Assembly: GCF_019396345.1 (NCBI RefSeq)
Contig: NZ_JAHKRM010000005.1
Span: 124,001 to 188,000, forward strand
DNA length: 64,000 nucleotides
Reading direction: 5' to 3'
Origin: Nonomuraea guangzhouensis
GTDB lineage: Bacteria > Actinomycetota > Actinomycetes > Streptosporangiales > Streptosporangiaceae
Shown: positions 8,642 through 16,702 of the stretch, one piece after another
Layout of the letters: each line of letters opens with the position of its first letter
How positions within the stretch are numbered: the first letter of the stretch is position 1
Position numbers and translations under genes: made by a program
The notes under the pieces: generated by a model
Told to the model about the DNA's origin: nothing
Seen by the model: the letters and a program-made list of their open reading frames with translations, nothing else
Databases searched by the model: none

Positions 8642-9451
8642 TCAGGCGCGACGCCGGTAGGCGGCGACGGCCAGGGGCGCGAAGATCGCCAGGAACACCA
8701 GGCCCGACACGACCGTCCACACCACCGAGCCGGCGGTCGGGCCGCCGAGCATCAGGGCCCGTGCCGCCTCCATCGCGTGGTTGACCGGGTTCACCTCCAG
8801 CCAGGCCTGCAACCAGCCGGGCAGCGTGTCCTTGGGGGTGATCATGCTGGTGCCGAACGTCAGCGGGAACAGCACCACGAACGAGGTGCCCTGCACCCCG
8901 CCGGGCTCCCGCATCAGTACGCCCAGCAGCACGAACGCCCAGCTCAGGCAGAACGAGAAGAAGATCGTCAACAGGCAGGCGGCCAGCGTGGGCACCAGCC
9001 CGGTCTGGACCCTGAAGCCCAGTGCGGCCCCCGCCCCCATCAACACCACGATCGCCACCACATAGCGGATCAGATCGCCCAGCACCGATCCGATCAGCGG
9101 CGCCGAGCGGGCGATCGGCAGGCTGCGGAACCGGTCGAAGACGCCCTTCTTGATGTCGGTGTTGAGGTTGACGCCGGTGGCCATGCCGCCGAACATCACC
9201 GTCTGCACCATGATCGCGGGCAGCAGGAACTGCAGGTACTCCTCGGTCGAGCCGGACACGGCGCCGCCCAGCAGGAACACATAGATGATCAGGAAGAGGA
9301 TCGGCTGCAGGGTGACGTCGATGAGTTGTTCGGGGGTGCGCAGGGTCTTGATGACGCTGCGCCCGGCCAGGGCCAGGCTGTGGCGGATCAGGCCGAAGGG
9401 GCGCTGCTCCAGGCGGGCGGGGGCCGCGGTGCGTTCGGTGGTGAGGGTCAT
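8642..9451 (-). CDS. ABC-2 type exporter permease (DrrB-like)
   Basis: A 269-residue integral membrane protein with about six hydrophobic segments and the ABC-2 fold of DrrB/NodJ-type drug exporters, including the SLPIARSAPLIGSVLGD and GTSMITPKDTLPG regions. It would form the membrane channel for the ATPase encoded just upstream. Its ATG (9449-9451) overlaps the ATPase stop by 4 bp, so the two are translationally coupled. Such pairs often export hydrophobic drugs or lipids; the substrate is unknown. Confidence 0.9.
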   Translation of the reverse strand: MTLTTERTAAPARLEQRPFGLIRHSLALAGRSVIKTLRTPEQLIDVTLQPILFLIIYVFLLGGAVSGSTEEYLQFLLPAIMVQTVMFGGMATGVNLNTDIKKGVFDRFRSLPIARSAPLIGSVLGDLIRYVVAIVVLMGAGAALGFRVQTGLVPTLAACLLTIFFSFCLSWAFVLLGVLMREPGGVQGTSFVVLFPLTFGTSMITPKDTLPGWLQAWLEVNPVNHAMEAARALMLGGPTAGSVVWTVVSGLVFLAIFAPLAVAAYRRRA

Positions 9452-10395
9452 GCCGCGCTCTCCTGGTCCGCGTGGTGGCCGGTCAGGGTGAAGAAGACCT
9501 CGTCCAGGCTCGGCAGGCGCAGCGACAGCTCGGTGACCGCGATGCCGGCGGTGTGCAGTCGCGCCACGATCTCGGTGAAGGCGGCGTCGCCGTCGACGGG
9601 CACGGTGGTCACCTCGCGGCCGGGTGATTCGGCGGGGCGGCCGGCGACGGCGGAGATGATCTCGGCGGTCTCGCGCAGCCTGCCGCGGTCGGCGGGCCGC
9701 ACGAGTACGGTCTGGCCGCCGACGACATGCTTGAGCTCGGCCGGGGTGCCGTGCGCGATGACCTTGCCGTGGTCGATGACGGAGATGTCGTCGGCCAGCG
9801 CGTCGGCCTCCTCCAGGTACTGGGTGGTCAGCAGGACGGTGACGCCGTCGGTGACCAGGCGGCGGATGATGTTCCAGACGTCTTCGCGCTTGGCGGGGTC
9901 CAGGCCGGTCGTAGGCTCGTCCAGGAAGATCACGTCGGGCCGGCCGACCAGGCTGGCGGCCAGGTCCAGGCGGCGGCGCATGCCGCCGGAGTAGGTGGAG
10001 GCGCGACGGTCGGCGGCCTCGGCCAGGCCGAAGTCGCTCAGCAGCTGCGCGGCCCTGGCCTTGGCCTCACCTCCGCGCAGGTCGAGCAGCCGGCCGATGA
10101 GGACCAGGTTCTCGGTGCCGGTCAGGTCCTCGTCGACCGAGGCGTACTGGCCGGTCAGGCCGATCATGCGGCGTACGCGGGCGGGGTGGCGTACGACGTC
10201 GACGCCGCTGACGGAGGCGTGGCCGGCGTCGGCGCGCAGCAGGGTGGCCAGGATCCGTACGGCGGTGGTCTTGCCGGCGCCGTTGGGGCCCAGGACGCCC
10301 AGGACGGTGCCTTGGCGGGCCGACAGGTTGATGCCGGCCAGGGCGGTGGTCTTGCCGAAGCGTTTGACCAGCCCTTCGGCTTCGAATGCGTTCAT
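9448..10395 (-). CDS. ABC exporter ATP-binding protein (DrrA-like)
   Basis: A 315-residue nucleotide-binding subunit. Walker A is GPNGAGKTT, the signature is YSGGMRRRLD, Walker B is VIFLDEPTTGLDP and the switch His lies in the TTQYLEEAD region. A C-terminal DrrA-type domain ends in LPSLDEVFFTLTGH. Start MNAFEAEGLVKRFGK at 10395 matches the family; ATG 10404 and a further upstream start are possible. It is first in a two-gene operon with the permease, and a LysR gene on the same strand ends 48 bp upstream. Confidence 0.92.
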   Translation of the reverse strand: MNAFEAEGLVKRFGKTTALAGINLSARQGTVLGVLGPNGAGKTTAVRILATLLRADAGHASVSGVDVVRHPARVRRMIGLTGQYASVDEDLTGTENLVLIGRLLDLRGGEAKARAAQLLSDFGLAEAADRRASTYSGGMRRRLDLAASLVGRPDVIFLDEPTTGLDPAKREDVWNIIRRLVTDGVTVLLTTQYLEEADALADDISVIDHGKVIAHGTPAELKHVVGGQTVLVRPADRGRLRETAEIISAVAGRPAESPGREVTTVPVDGDAAFTEIVARLHTAGIAVTELSLRLPSLDEVFFTLTGHHADQESAA

Positions 10396-10443
10396 GCCGG
10401 ACATCGTGGACGGTGGCGCTGACAGGCCGCGCACAGATCGCTG

Positions 10444-11298
10444 TCATGGCGACAGGCGCGCCGCAAGGTCGGCGGCGGGGCCGGGTGGGAGGCTGCCGTG
10501 CAGGAGTTCGACGCGGTGCACCAGCCGGGGCGACACCAGCGGCACACCGGAGGCGGCGGAGGCGGGCAGCAGCGTCAGGCCGTGACCGGCGGCGACCAGG
10601 TTGAGGACGGTGTGCACGTCGTCGCCGGTGTAGTCGAGCGCGGGCCGGAAGCCGTCGCCCAGCAGGTCACGCAGCCGCTCGAGCGGGCACAGGGTGGTCT
10701 GCAGCCAGTGCGCGTCGACGAGGTCGGCCAGCCGCAGCCCCGTCCGGCCGGCCAGGGGGTGGTCGCCGGGCAGCGCCACGACCAGGCCCTCCTCGGCCAC
10801 GCCGACGGTGGTCAGCGGGCCGACATCGGGCAGGCGCAGCGGGTCGTTCGGCGCGGTGATCCCGTCGGCCAGGCCCGCCTCGGCCGTGCCGTCGGCCACC
10901 TGCCTGGCCACCTCGTCTCGGCCGCAGGTGCGTACCGTCACCCGCAGCCGGGGCTGCGCCGCCCGCGCCGCCGCCAGACGTACGGCCAGGACCGAGTTGA
11001 GCGCCAGAGGTGTGGCGGCCAGGGTCAGGCGGTGGGCGGGTAGAGCGGCGGTGCGCAGCACGTCGGCCCGCGCGGCGCGGATGCGCAGCAGCAGCGGCCC
11101 GGCGTGCTCCAGCAGGCGCAGGCCGGCCTCGGTGGGCGTGACCGGGCGGCGGTGCAGCAGCGGCAGGCCCAGGTCGGTCTCCAGCGCGGCGACCTGCTGG
11201 GAGATGGCCGACTGGGTGTAGCCGAGGCGTTCGGCCGCCGCCGAGAACGAGCCCGTCTCGGCGACGGTGACGAAGGTACGCAGCAGATGAGGGTCCAT
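10444..11298 (-). CDS. LysR-family transcriptional regulator
   Basis: A 284-residue regulator. The N-terminal winged HTH is recognisable from FVTVAETGSFSAAAERLGYT and SAISQQVAALE; the rest is a periplasmic-binding-like effector domain with GDHPLAGR. It reads divergently from the amidotransferase-like gene at 11369 and lies upstream of the DrrAB exporter on the same strand, so either could be its target. The 70-bp divergent gap is a classical LysR operator location. Confidence 0.92.
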   Translation of the reverse strand: MDPHLLRTFVTVAETGSFSAAAERLGYTQSAISQQVAALETDLGLPLLHRRPVTPTEAGLRLLEHAGPLLLRIRAARADVLRTAALPAHRLTLAATPLALNSVLAVRLAAARAAQPRLRVTVRTCGRDEVARQVADGTAEAGLADGITAPNDPLRLPDVGPLTTVGVAEEGLVVALPGDHPLAGRTGLRLADLVDAHWLQTTLCPLERLRDLLGDGFRPALDYTGDDVHTVLNLVAAGHGLTLLPASAASGVPLVSPRLVHRVELLHGSLPPGPAADLAARLSP

Positions 11299-11368
11299 CA
11301 GTGTTTCTTATAGCACGTACAGACATCATCGTTGGCGCTTAAGGAGGGGTTCGCCGCACCATGGAGGC

Positions 11369-12088
11369 ATGAGAATCGCCCTGGTCGGAGACCGCTCGCC
11401 CAGCGTCCGCGCGCACACCCGCATCCCGCTGATCATCCAGGCGCTGCGTGAGCGTGACGGCATCGCGCTCGACCCCTACTGGATCCCGTCCACCGACGTT
11501 CACGACGACGCCCTCCAGCGCTTCGACGGCATCTGGATCGTGCCCGGCAGCCCGTACCGCAGCGAGGAAGGCGTGATCAGCGCCGCGCGGACCGCGCGCG
11601 AGCACGGCATTCCCGTGCTGGGCACCTGCGGCGGCTTTCAGCACCTGCTGCTGGAGTACGCGCGTGGCGTGTGCGGGCTCGACGTGGCGCACGCCGAGAA
11701 CGACCCGGGGGCGCGCGACTTCCTGCTGATGCCGCTGGAGTGCTCGCTGGCCGGCCACGAGGGGCTGGTACGGCTGGCGCCCGGCACGCTGATCGAGCAG
11801 ATCATCGGCTCGCCCACCACGATGGAGGCCTACAGCTGCTCCTACGGCCTCAACGACGGCTACAAGCACACGCTCGTCGAGCACGGCCTGGTCTTCTCCG
11901 GGCACGCCGACGACGGCATGGTGCGGGTGGCCGAGTTGCCCGGGCACCCGTTCTACCTGGCCACGTTGTTCCAGCCGGAGCTGTTCGGCGACGGCAGCCG
12001 CCCGCACCCGGTCATCTCCGCCTTCGCCGCCGCGGTCAGCCGTACGTCGGCTCGGCGTGCCGTAGCTCCCGCAGGCCGGGCAGGGTGA
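11369..12088 (+). CDS. Class I glutamine-amidotransferase-like protein (CTP synthase C-terminal-related), catalytic His replaced
   Basis: A 239-residue stand-alone protein related to the glutaminase domain of CTP synthase. The nucleophile elbow GTCGG (Cys87) is present. The C-terminal HPFYLATLFQPE aligns with the CTP synthase HPE motif, but the catalytic His is Gln202, so the Cys-His-Glu triad is incomplete. From memory, a family annotated as CTP-synthase C-terminal-related (seleno)protein has this layout; here the codon is an ordinary Cys. Either it is no longer a glutaminase or it uses the Cys for another reaction. Its 3' end overlaps the convergent lipoprotein gene by 53 bp. Confidence 0.75.
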   Translation: MRIALVGDRSPSVRAHTRIPLIIQALRERDGIALDPYWIPSTDVHDDALQRFDGIWIVPGSPYRSEEGVISAARTAREHGIPVLGTCGGFQHLLLEYARGVCGLDVAHAENDPGARDFLLMPLECSLAGHEGLVRLAPGTLIEQIIGSPTTMEAYSCSYGLNDGYKHTLVEHGLVFSGHADDGMVRVAELPGHPFYLATLFQPELFGDGSRPHPVISAFAAAVSRTSARRAVAPAGRAG

Positions 12089-13241
12089 GGGCGCCCAGCC
12101 GCGCGCCGGTGCGCGGCTGGAGCCGCAGCACCTGCTCGCCCGCGCCGGCCAGCAGCTCGCCGTTCAGCCAGGCCAGTCCCCGGGCCTGGCCCGGCAGGTC
12201 CCAGGCGCCGGTTCCCGCCAGGGTCTGGCCGTCGGCCGACAGCAGCCGCTTGCCCGCCGCCAGGTAGGCGCGGCCGTCCGCGGCCACCGCGTACGCCTCG
12301 CCGCCGGGCTGCTCGCCCAGCAGGCCGGCGTGCTTGATCTGCAGGTCGTCGGTGGAGGCGACCACGACCCGGCCGGTGGAGGCGTCGAAGACGTACAGCC
12401 GCCTGGCCTGGGCGTCGAGCGCCATCGCGTGCGCGAGCGGCGGGCCGAGGCCGAACGGCTCGGGCAGGTCCAGGCAGTAGGCCCAGCGCTCGTCCAGGCT
12501 GAGCACGTGCACGAACGCGTGCACCCCGGGGCTCAGGTCGTGGCCCGCGATCAGGTCGCGGGTGTGCAGGTGCTCGTCCTGATGGGTGTAGAGCGTGTAG
12601 AGGGCGGCCAGGTCCGGGTCGTGAACGGCCTGGCGGCCCGTGCCGCGCATCTCCTCCTCCTTCGACAGCGGCACCGGCTGCTTGGCGCGGGTCCACAGCG
12701 GCGTCATCCGGCCGGCGGCCAGGTCGTACATGCGGACGCGGTAGCGGTCGGGGTGTTCGGGCGGCAGGTGGTCCAGGACGTACATGACCTGGCCGTCGCC
12801 GGAGAACGCCTCCGGTTCGATGTTGCCGTCGAGCTGGAGCGTCCGGGTGCCGTCGGCTCCGGTCAGGGTGATCGTGGTACGGCTGCGCGGGCCGGGCTCG
12901 GGGCCGAGGGCGACGACCCGGTCGGAGACGGCCTTGATCCGCTCGCCGGAGGCGTCGGTCTGCTCGACGAGGCGGCCGGTGGTGGTGTCGTAGGTGCGCA
13001 GGTGGCCGTGGTCGAGCTGGTACAGGCGCAGCCAGCGGGCCCCGGGCACGGCCCCGGGGTAGGTGGCCGTCACCGCGCCGGTGGACAGCTCGACCAGGGA
13101 GAGCCCGGCGGCGGTCTCGGCGAGCAGCCGGCCGCGCGGGGCGAGGGGCGCCGCCTTGGGCGGCGGCTGGGTGATGGCGCAGGCCGATACGGCGGCCGCG
13201 GCGCCGAGCGCCAGGGCTTGGCGTCTGGTGATGGTGGTCAC
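12036..13241 (-). CDS. Exported beta-propeller lipoprotein of unknown function
   Basis: A 401-residue protein with an ITRRQALALGAA twin-arginine-like signal followed by a lipobox-like SAC (about residue 21), so it is probably a Tat-exported, lipid-anchored protein. The remainder has repeated short beta-strand blocks (such as RLYVFDASTGRVVVAS and LYQLDHGHLRTYDTTTGRLV) typical of a 6-8-bladed propeller of WD40/PQQ type, with no catalytic signature I recognise. It lies downstream of the histidine kinase on the same strand, separated by a hairpin. Confidence 0.7.
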   Translation of the reverse strand: MTTITRRQALALGAAAAVSACAITQPPPKAAPLAPRGRLLAETAAGLSLVELSTGAVTATYPGAVPGARWLRLYQLDHGHLRTYDTTTGRLVEQTDASGERIKAVSDRVVALGPEPGPRSRTTITLTGADGTRTLQLDGNIEPEAFSGDGQVMYVLDHLPPEHPDRYRVRMYDLAAGRMTPLWTRAKQPVPLSKEEEMRGTGRQAVHDPDLAALYTLYTHQDEHLHTRDLIAGHDLSPGVHAFVHVLSLDERWAYCLDLPEPFGLGPPLAHAMALDAQARRLYVFDASTGRVVVASTDDLQIKHAGLLGEQPGGEAYAVAADGRAYLAAGKRLLSADGQTLAGTGAWDLPGQARGLAWLNGELLAGAGEQVLRLQPRTGARLGALTLPGLRELRHAEPTYG

Positions 13242-13255
13242 GTCTTCGGTACACC

Positions 13256-13287
13256 GGCGGGCGGGTGGAGGTTCCCACCCTCCCGCC
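13256..13287 (-). terminator. Hairpin between histidine kinase and propeller lipoprotein genes
   Basis: 13-bp arms (13256-13268 and 13275-13287, one mismatch, core GGCGGG...CCCGCC) with a 6-nt loop begin at the kinase stop codon. It probably terminates or attenuates transcription before the lipoprotein gene. Confidence 0.5.
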
Positions 13288-14393
13288 TACTCGCCGGGTG
13301 GGAGGGTGGCGGTGAGGTGGAAGCCGCCCTGCGGGTGGGGGCCCGCCTCGATGCCGCCGCCCGCCTGGCCGAGCCGTTCGGCCAGGCCACGCAGCCCGCT
13401 GCCGGTGTCGGCGGTTGGCTGCGGAGCGTTGGTGCCGTTGTCGCGGATCGTCAGGGTCAGGCCCGTCAGGTCGAACTCCGCCTCGGTGGCGCCGCTGTGC
13501 CGGATGATGTTGGTGACGCCCTCGCGTACCACCCAGCCCAGCAGCGCCTCGGCCTGCGCGGCCAGCGGCGGTCCGGTGCGGTGGACGCTCACCCGCACCC
13601 CGGCCGCCGCCAGGGCGTCGCGGGCGCGGGTGAGCTCGTCGGCCAGGCTGCCCGCCCGGTAGCCGGTGACCGCCTCGCGTACCTCGGTCAGCGCCTGCCT
13701 GCCGACGGCCTCGATGTCGGCGGCCTGGCGTTCGGCCTGGGCGGGGTCGCGGCGGGTCAGCCGGCGTACCGCCTCGGCCTTGACGACGATGACCGACAGG
13801 GTGTGGCCGAGCAGGTCGTGCAGGTCGCGGGAGAAGCGCAGCCGCTCCTGCGCGACGGCCGCCTCGGCCAGCCGCTGCCGGGTCTCGTTCAGTTCGCCGA
13901 TGATCGCATGCAGGTGCAGGATGACGGCCACGACCACGCCCGCGCTGAACGTCCCCCACGAGAACGCCAGGATCGACTCCAGGCTGCCGCCGCCGGCCCA
14001 CACCACCAGCGCCGCGCCCAAGGGGACCGCCGCCGTGGCGACGCGCACCGCTCGGCCGTACAGGGTGATGCCGCACGCGATGCCCAGCAGCGGGAACAGG
14101 TAGTACCAGCCGCCGCCCAGCACGATCGCCAGGGCGAAGACGACCGCGGCCAGCGCCGCCAGCGTGACCCGGGCGGGCACGGTCCGGCGCCGGAAGGCCG
14201 TGATCACCGTCAGCACGTACAGGGCGGACATGACGGCCAGGCCCGTCCACGACAGCCAGGCGGGCCGCAGCGAACCGTCGACGGTCTCCCAGATCGCGCC
14301 CGTGGCCAGCAGGACGAAGGGCAGGAACGCCTTGACGCCGGGCGCGTCGTACGGTGTGCCGCCGGGGTCCGGGGGCTGGGATCGAAGCAGCAT
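13287..14393 (-). CDS. Orphan sensor histidine kinase (HisKA_3 type)
   Basis: A 368-residue two-component sensor. Residues ~20-160 carry several transmembrane helices. The dimerisation/phospho-acceptor box FSRDLHDLLGHTLSV places the phosphorylated His at 192. The C-terminal HATPase domain has DNGT and GSGLRGLAERL. This is the NarL-partner (DesK-like) class, yet no response regulator lies on either side, so its partner must be elsewhere. ATG 14393 is preferred over GTG 14402. Confidence 0.9.
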   Translation of the reverse strand: MLLRSQPPDPGGTPYDAPGVKAFLPFVLLATGAIWETVDGSLRPAWLSWTGLAVMSALYVLTVITAFRRRTVPARVTLAALAAVVFALAIVLGGGWYYLFPLLGIACGITLYGRAVRVATAAVPLGAALVVWAGGGSLESILAFSWGTFSAGVVVAVILHLHAIIGELNETRQRLAEAAVAQERLRFSRDLHDLLGHTLSVIVVKAEAVRRLTRRDPAQAERQAADIEAVGRQALTEVREAVTGYRAGSLADELTRARDALAAAGVRVSVHRTGPPLAAQAEALLGWVVREGVTNIIRHSGATEAEFDLTGLTLTIRDNGTNAPQPTADTGSGLRGLAERLGQAGGGIEAGPHPQGGFHLTATLPPGE

Positions 14394-14442
14394 CACGCCC
14401 ACGTTACGAGCAGATCGGCGCCGCCGCGACGACCCGGGCAGC

Positions 14443-15138
14443 TCAGGCGAAGACGGTGCCGGTCTCGGTGAACAGGGCGTTGAGCGCCCGCAAGCCGCTC
14501 CACGCCTTCGTCATGCCGAACTGGGCCGAGAACCGTACGACCGCCAGGACCTCCTCGGGGGTGGCACCCGCGCTGAAGGCGCGCGTCACGTGGACGCGGA
14601 AACTCTCCTCCAGCGTCTGGTAGAGGACGTCGACGGTCATCGTGGCGAACGCCCGCTCGCGGACGGACAGCCGCCGCATGCCGGCGCGCATGCGCGACTG
14701 CAGGTCCATGTAGTCGGCGAAGCCGGCGTCGAGGTTGTGCACGGCCCGCCGGGTCGGCGCGGGGATCGGGCTTCCCGAGCCGTCCCCGTTGACCGGATGA
14801 CCCTGCCCCGTGGGGCCGGCGAGGCCCTGTTCGCGCTCGATGTCGGTCAGGCGGGCCAGGGCCGCCAGCGCCGCCGGGTAGCCGCTGTCGTAGGAGATGA
14901 AGCGGAGCAGTTCGCGGAGGTCGTCGGCGTCGACGCCGTGTTCCAGGCCCATCGTCACGTGCGCTTCGAAAGGCAGTCCGAGGGTCTGCTGGCAGACGTC
15001 GGCGACCACGCTGAGCAGGACCTTCTCCCGTGGGGTCAGCTCCGGGTTGCCGGCCCAGGCTTTCTGGTGCGTGGCGGCGCTCATCTCCGCGTAGATCGGG
15101 TCCAGCGTCTTGATCTGGGTGTCGTACGGAACGTTCAC
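14443..15138 (-). CDS. Carboxymuconolactone decarboxylase / AhpD-like protein, duplicated domain
   Basis: A 231-residue protein with two CMD-type helical repeats, each with a conserved His: GLPFEAHVTMGLEHGVD (~residue 60) and ESFRVHVTRAFSAGAT (~190). The AhpD CxxC redox pair is absent, so a decarboxylase or other AhpD-like reaction is likelier than peroxide reduction. The GTG start at 15138 has an excellent AAGGAG 7 bp upstream. Between it and the upstream serine hydrolase gene is a perfect terminator-like palindrome only ~17 nt from the ribosome binding site. Confidence 0.82.
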   Translation of the reverse strand: MNVPYDTQIKTLDPIYAEMSAATHQKAWAGNPELTPREKVLLSVVADVCQQTLGLPFEAHVTMGLEHGVDADDLRELLRFISYDSGYPAALAALARLTDIEREQGLAGPTGQGHPVNGDGSGSPIPAPTRRAVHNLDAGFADYMDLQSRMRAGMRRLSVRERAFATMTVDVLYQTLEESFRVHVTRAFSAGATPEEVLAVVRFSAQFGMTKAWSGLRALNALFTETGTVFA

Positions 15139-15154
15139 GGTCGTGCTCCTTGCC

Positions 15155-15196
15155 GAAAAAATGGTTGGCCCGGCCAATGTTGGCCGGGCCAACCAT
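15155..15196 (-). terminator. Perfect 36-bp palindrome plus T-tract (terminator or attenuator)
   Basis: Arms 15161-15177 and 15180-15196 are 17-bp perfect inverted repeats with a 2-nt centre. On the minus strand they are followed by six T (15160-15155). This is the textbook intrinsic-terminator shape. Each arm also contains a 13-bp palindrome (TTGGCCCGGCCAA / TTGGCCGGGCCAA), and a degenerate third copy (GTTGGGCATGCCAAC) lies at 15208-15222, so it could also be a repressor operator. Confidence 0.7.
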
Positions 15197-15224
15197 AGCA
15201 AGAATCGTTGGGCATGCCAACGGG

Positions 15225-16664
15225 TTAGATCTTGGGGGTGGCCCGCATGCCGACGTACACGCAGTCGGTGCCGTTGGCCAGGGTGGCGAAGACCACGGGC
15301 ATGTAGTCCTCGCTGAAGGAGGGGCCGGCGCCGGAGGCGGCGAAGACCGTCTCCGTGACCGGCTCCAGGGCCATCTCCAGGGGCGGGGAGAGGTCCTTCA
15401 TGTCGTCGACGAACTCGTAGCGCATGTGCGCGTTCCCGTCGTCGTCGCGGCTGACGGTGATGACGACGCCTTCGCGCCGGTACGTGCCCAGCAGGGGCGT
15501 GAGGTCGACGGCCGGAGGCTGGGCGGGTGGTCCGAAGGAGGCGGGCATGGTGACGCCGGCGAGTTCGCCGAGCAGGTCGCGGAACAGGTCCCGGTAGAGC
15601 AGCCGGGCGCTGCCGCCGTTGGTCATCAGGGCCACGGCCACGCCCGCGTGCGGCACGACCCGCAGGTAGGCGTACTGGCCGATGGCGGCGCCGTCGTGGC
15701 CGTAGCCGGCGATGCCGTCCCAGTCGTACAGGGTCCAGCCCAGGCCCCAGCCGTCGGCGCTGACGGTCCACTTGTCCGGCACGTCCACCTCGCGGTGCCG
15801 CATCGCCGCCACCGCCTGCGGTGACAGCACTCCCTTGCCGTCCTCCAGGTGCATGTGGGCCAGGCGGGCCATGTCACCGGCGGAGACCAGCACCCGGCCG
15901 GCGGGGCCCGCCGAGCGCGGCATCATGTCCCACACCGGTGCCGGGTCCGGGTCCTTGCCGGGCTCGCCCAGGTGGCTCATGGCCACGCGGAAGCGCAGGG
16001 CCTCCTCTGGCAGCGTCATCGACCGTTCCAGCCCCAGCGGGGTGAACAGCAGGTCCTTCAGCGCCTGGTCCCAGGTCAGCCCGGTGACCACCTCGATGAC
16101 CCGGCCCAGCACCACGTAGCCGAGGCCGCCATAGGAGACCGCGGTGCCGGGCGGGCAGTCCAGCGCCACCTTCCGGGCCGCCTCGACGTACTTGGCCAGG
16201 CAGTCGTCGCCGCGGCCCGAGTCGTGGTTGAAGTCGTTGGTCACCCCGCCGGTGTGGGACAGCAGCTGCCGGATGGTGATCGTCTTGGTGGCTTCCGGGT
16301 CGGGGGTGGCGAACTCCGGCAGCACGTCCACCACCGGCGCGTCCAGCTCCAGCCGGCCTTCGTCGACCAGCCGCATCACCAGCGTGGCGGTGTAGACCTT
16401 GGCGATCGATCCCGAATGGAAGATCGAGTCCGGCGTCACCTCCACACCGGTCCCCCGGTTCAGCACCCCGCTGGCCAGCTCGTGGACCTGCCCGTCGACC
16501 AGCACGGCCAGCGCCGCGCCCGGCACGTGGTGGGCGGCGCGCAGCTCGTCCAGCCGCGCCTGCCAGCGGGCGCGGTGGAAGCTTCGGCCGGTGGAGCCGC
16601 TGCTGCCCCACTCCCCCGAGGCCGTCCAGTTGCCGTCAGCGTCCCAGGCGAGGTTTTCCGACAT
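15225..16664 (-). CDS. Serine hydrolase, beta-lactamase / esterase family
   Basis: A 479-residue class C beta-lactamase-fold protein without a signal peptide. Motifs: SIAK in IFHSGSIAKVYTATL (~residue 86), SHTGGVTND, YGG in place of the usual YSN (VSYGGLGYVVLG), and a GHDGAAIGQ segment at the KTG position. The ATG at 16664 (MSENLAWDADG) has AAGGAG 9 bp upstream; a much longer open frame reaching 18137 is the shadow of the MFS gene. It lies 38 bp after the MFS gene and is probably co-transcribed with it. Confidence 0.86.
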   Translation of the reverse strand: MSENLAWDADGNWTASGEWGSSGSTGRSFHRARWQARLDELRAAHHVPGAALAVLVDGQVHELASGVLNRGTGVEVTPDSIFHSGSIAKVYTATLVMRLVDEGRLELDAPVVDVLPEFATPDPEATKTITIRQLLSHTGGVTNDFNHDSGRGDDCLAKYVEAARKVALDCPPGTAVSYGGLGYVVLGRVIEVVTGLTWDQALKDLLFTPLGLERSMTLPEEALRFRVAMSHLGEPGKDPDPAPVWDMMPRSAGPAGRVLVSAGDMARLAHMHLEDGKGVLSPQAVAAMRHREVDVPDKWTVSADGWGLGWTLYDWDGIAGYGHDGAAIGQYAYLRVVPHAGVAVALMTNGGSARLLYRDLFRDLLGELAGVTMPASFGPPAQPPAVDLTPLLGTYRREGVVITVSRDDDGNAHMRYEFVDDMKDLSPPLEMALEPVTETVFAASGAGPSFSEDYMPVVFATLANGTDCVYVGMRATPKI

Positions 16665-16702
16665 GTTCTTTATCTCCTTGATGGTGTGAAGGGGGGTGGA
16701 GG

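Noticed and set aside
12330..14471. 713-codon plus-strand open frame across the lipoprotein and histidine kinase genes
   Set aside because: It is antisense to two well-supported genes and has no recognisable domain.
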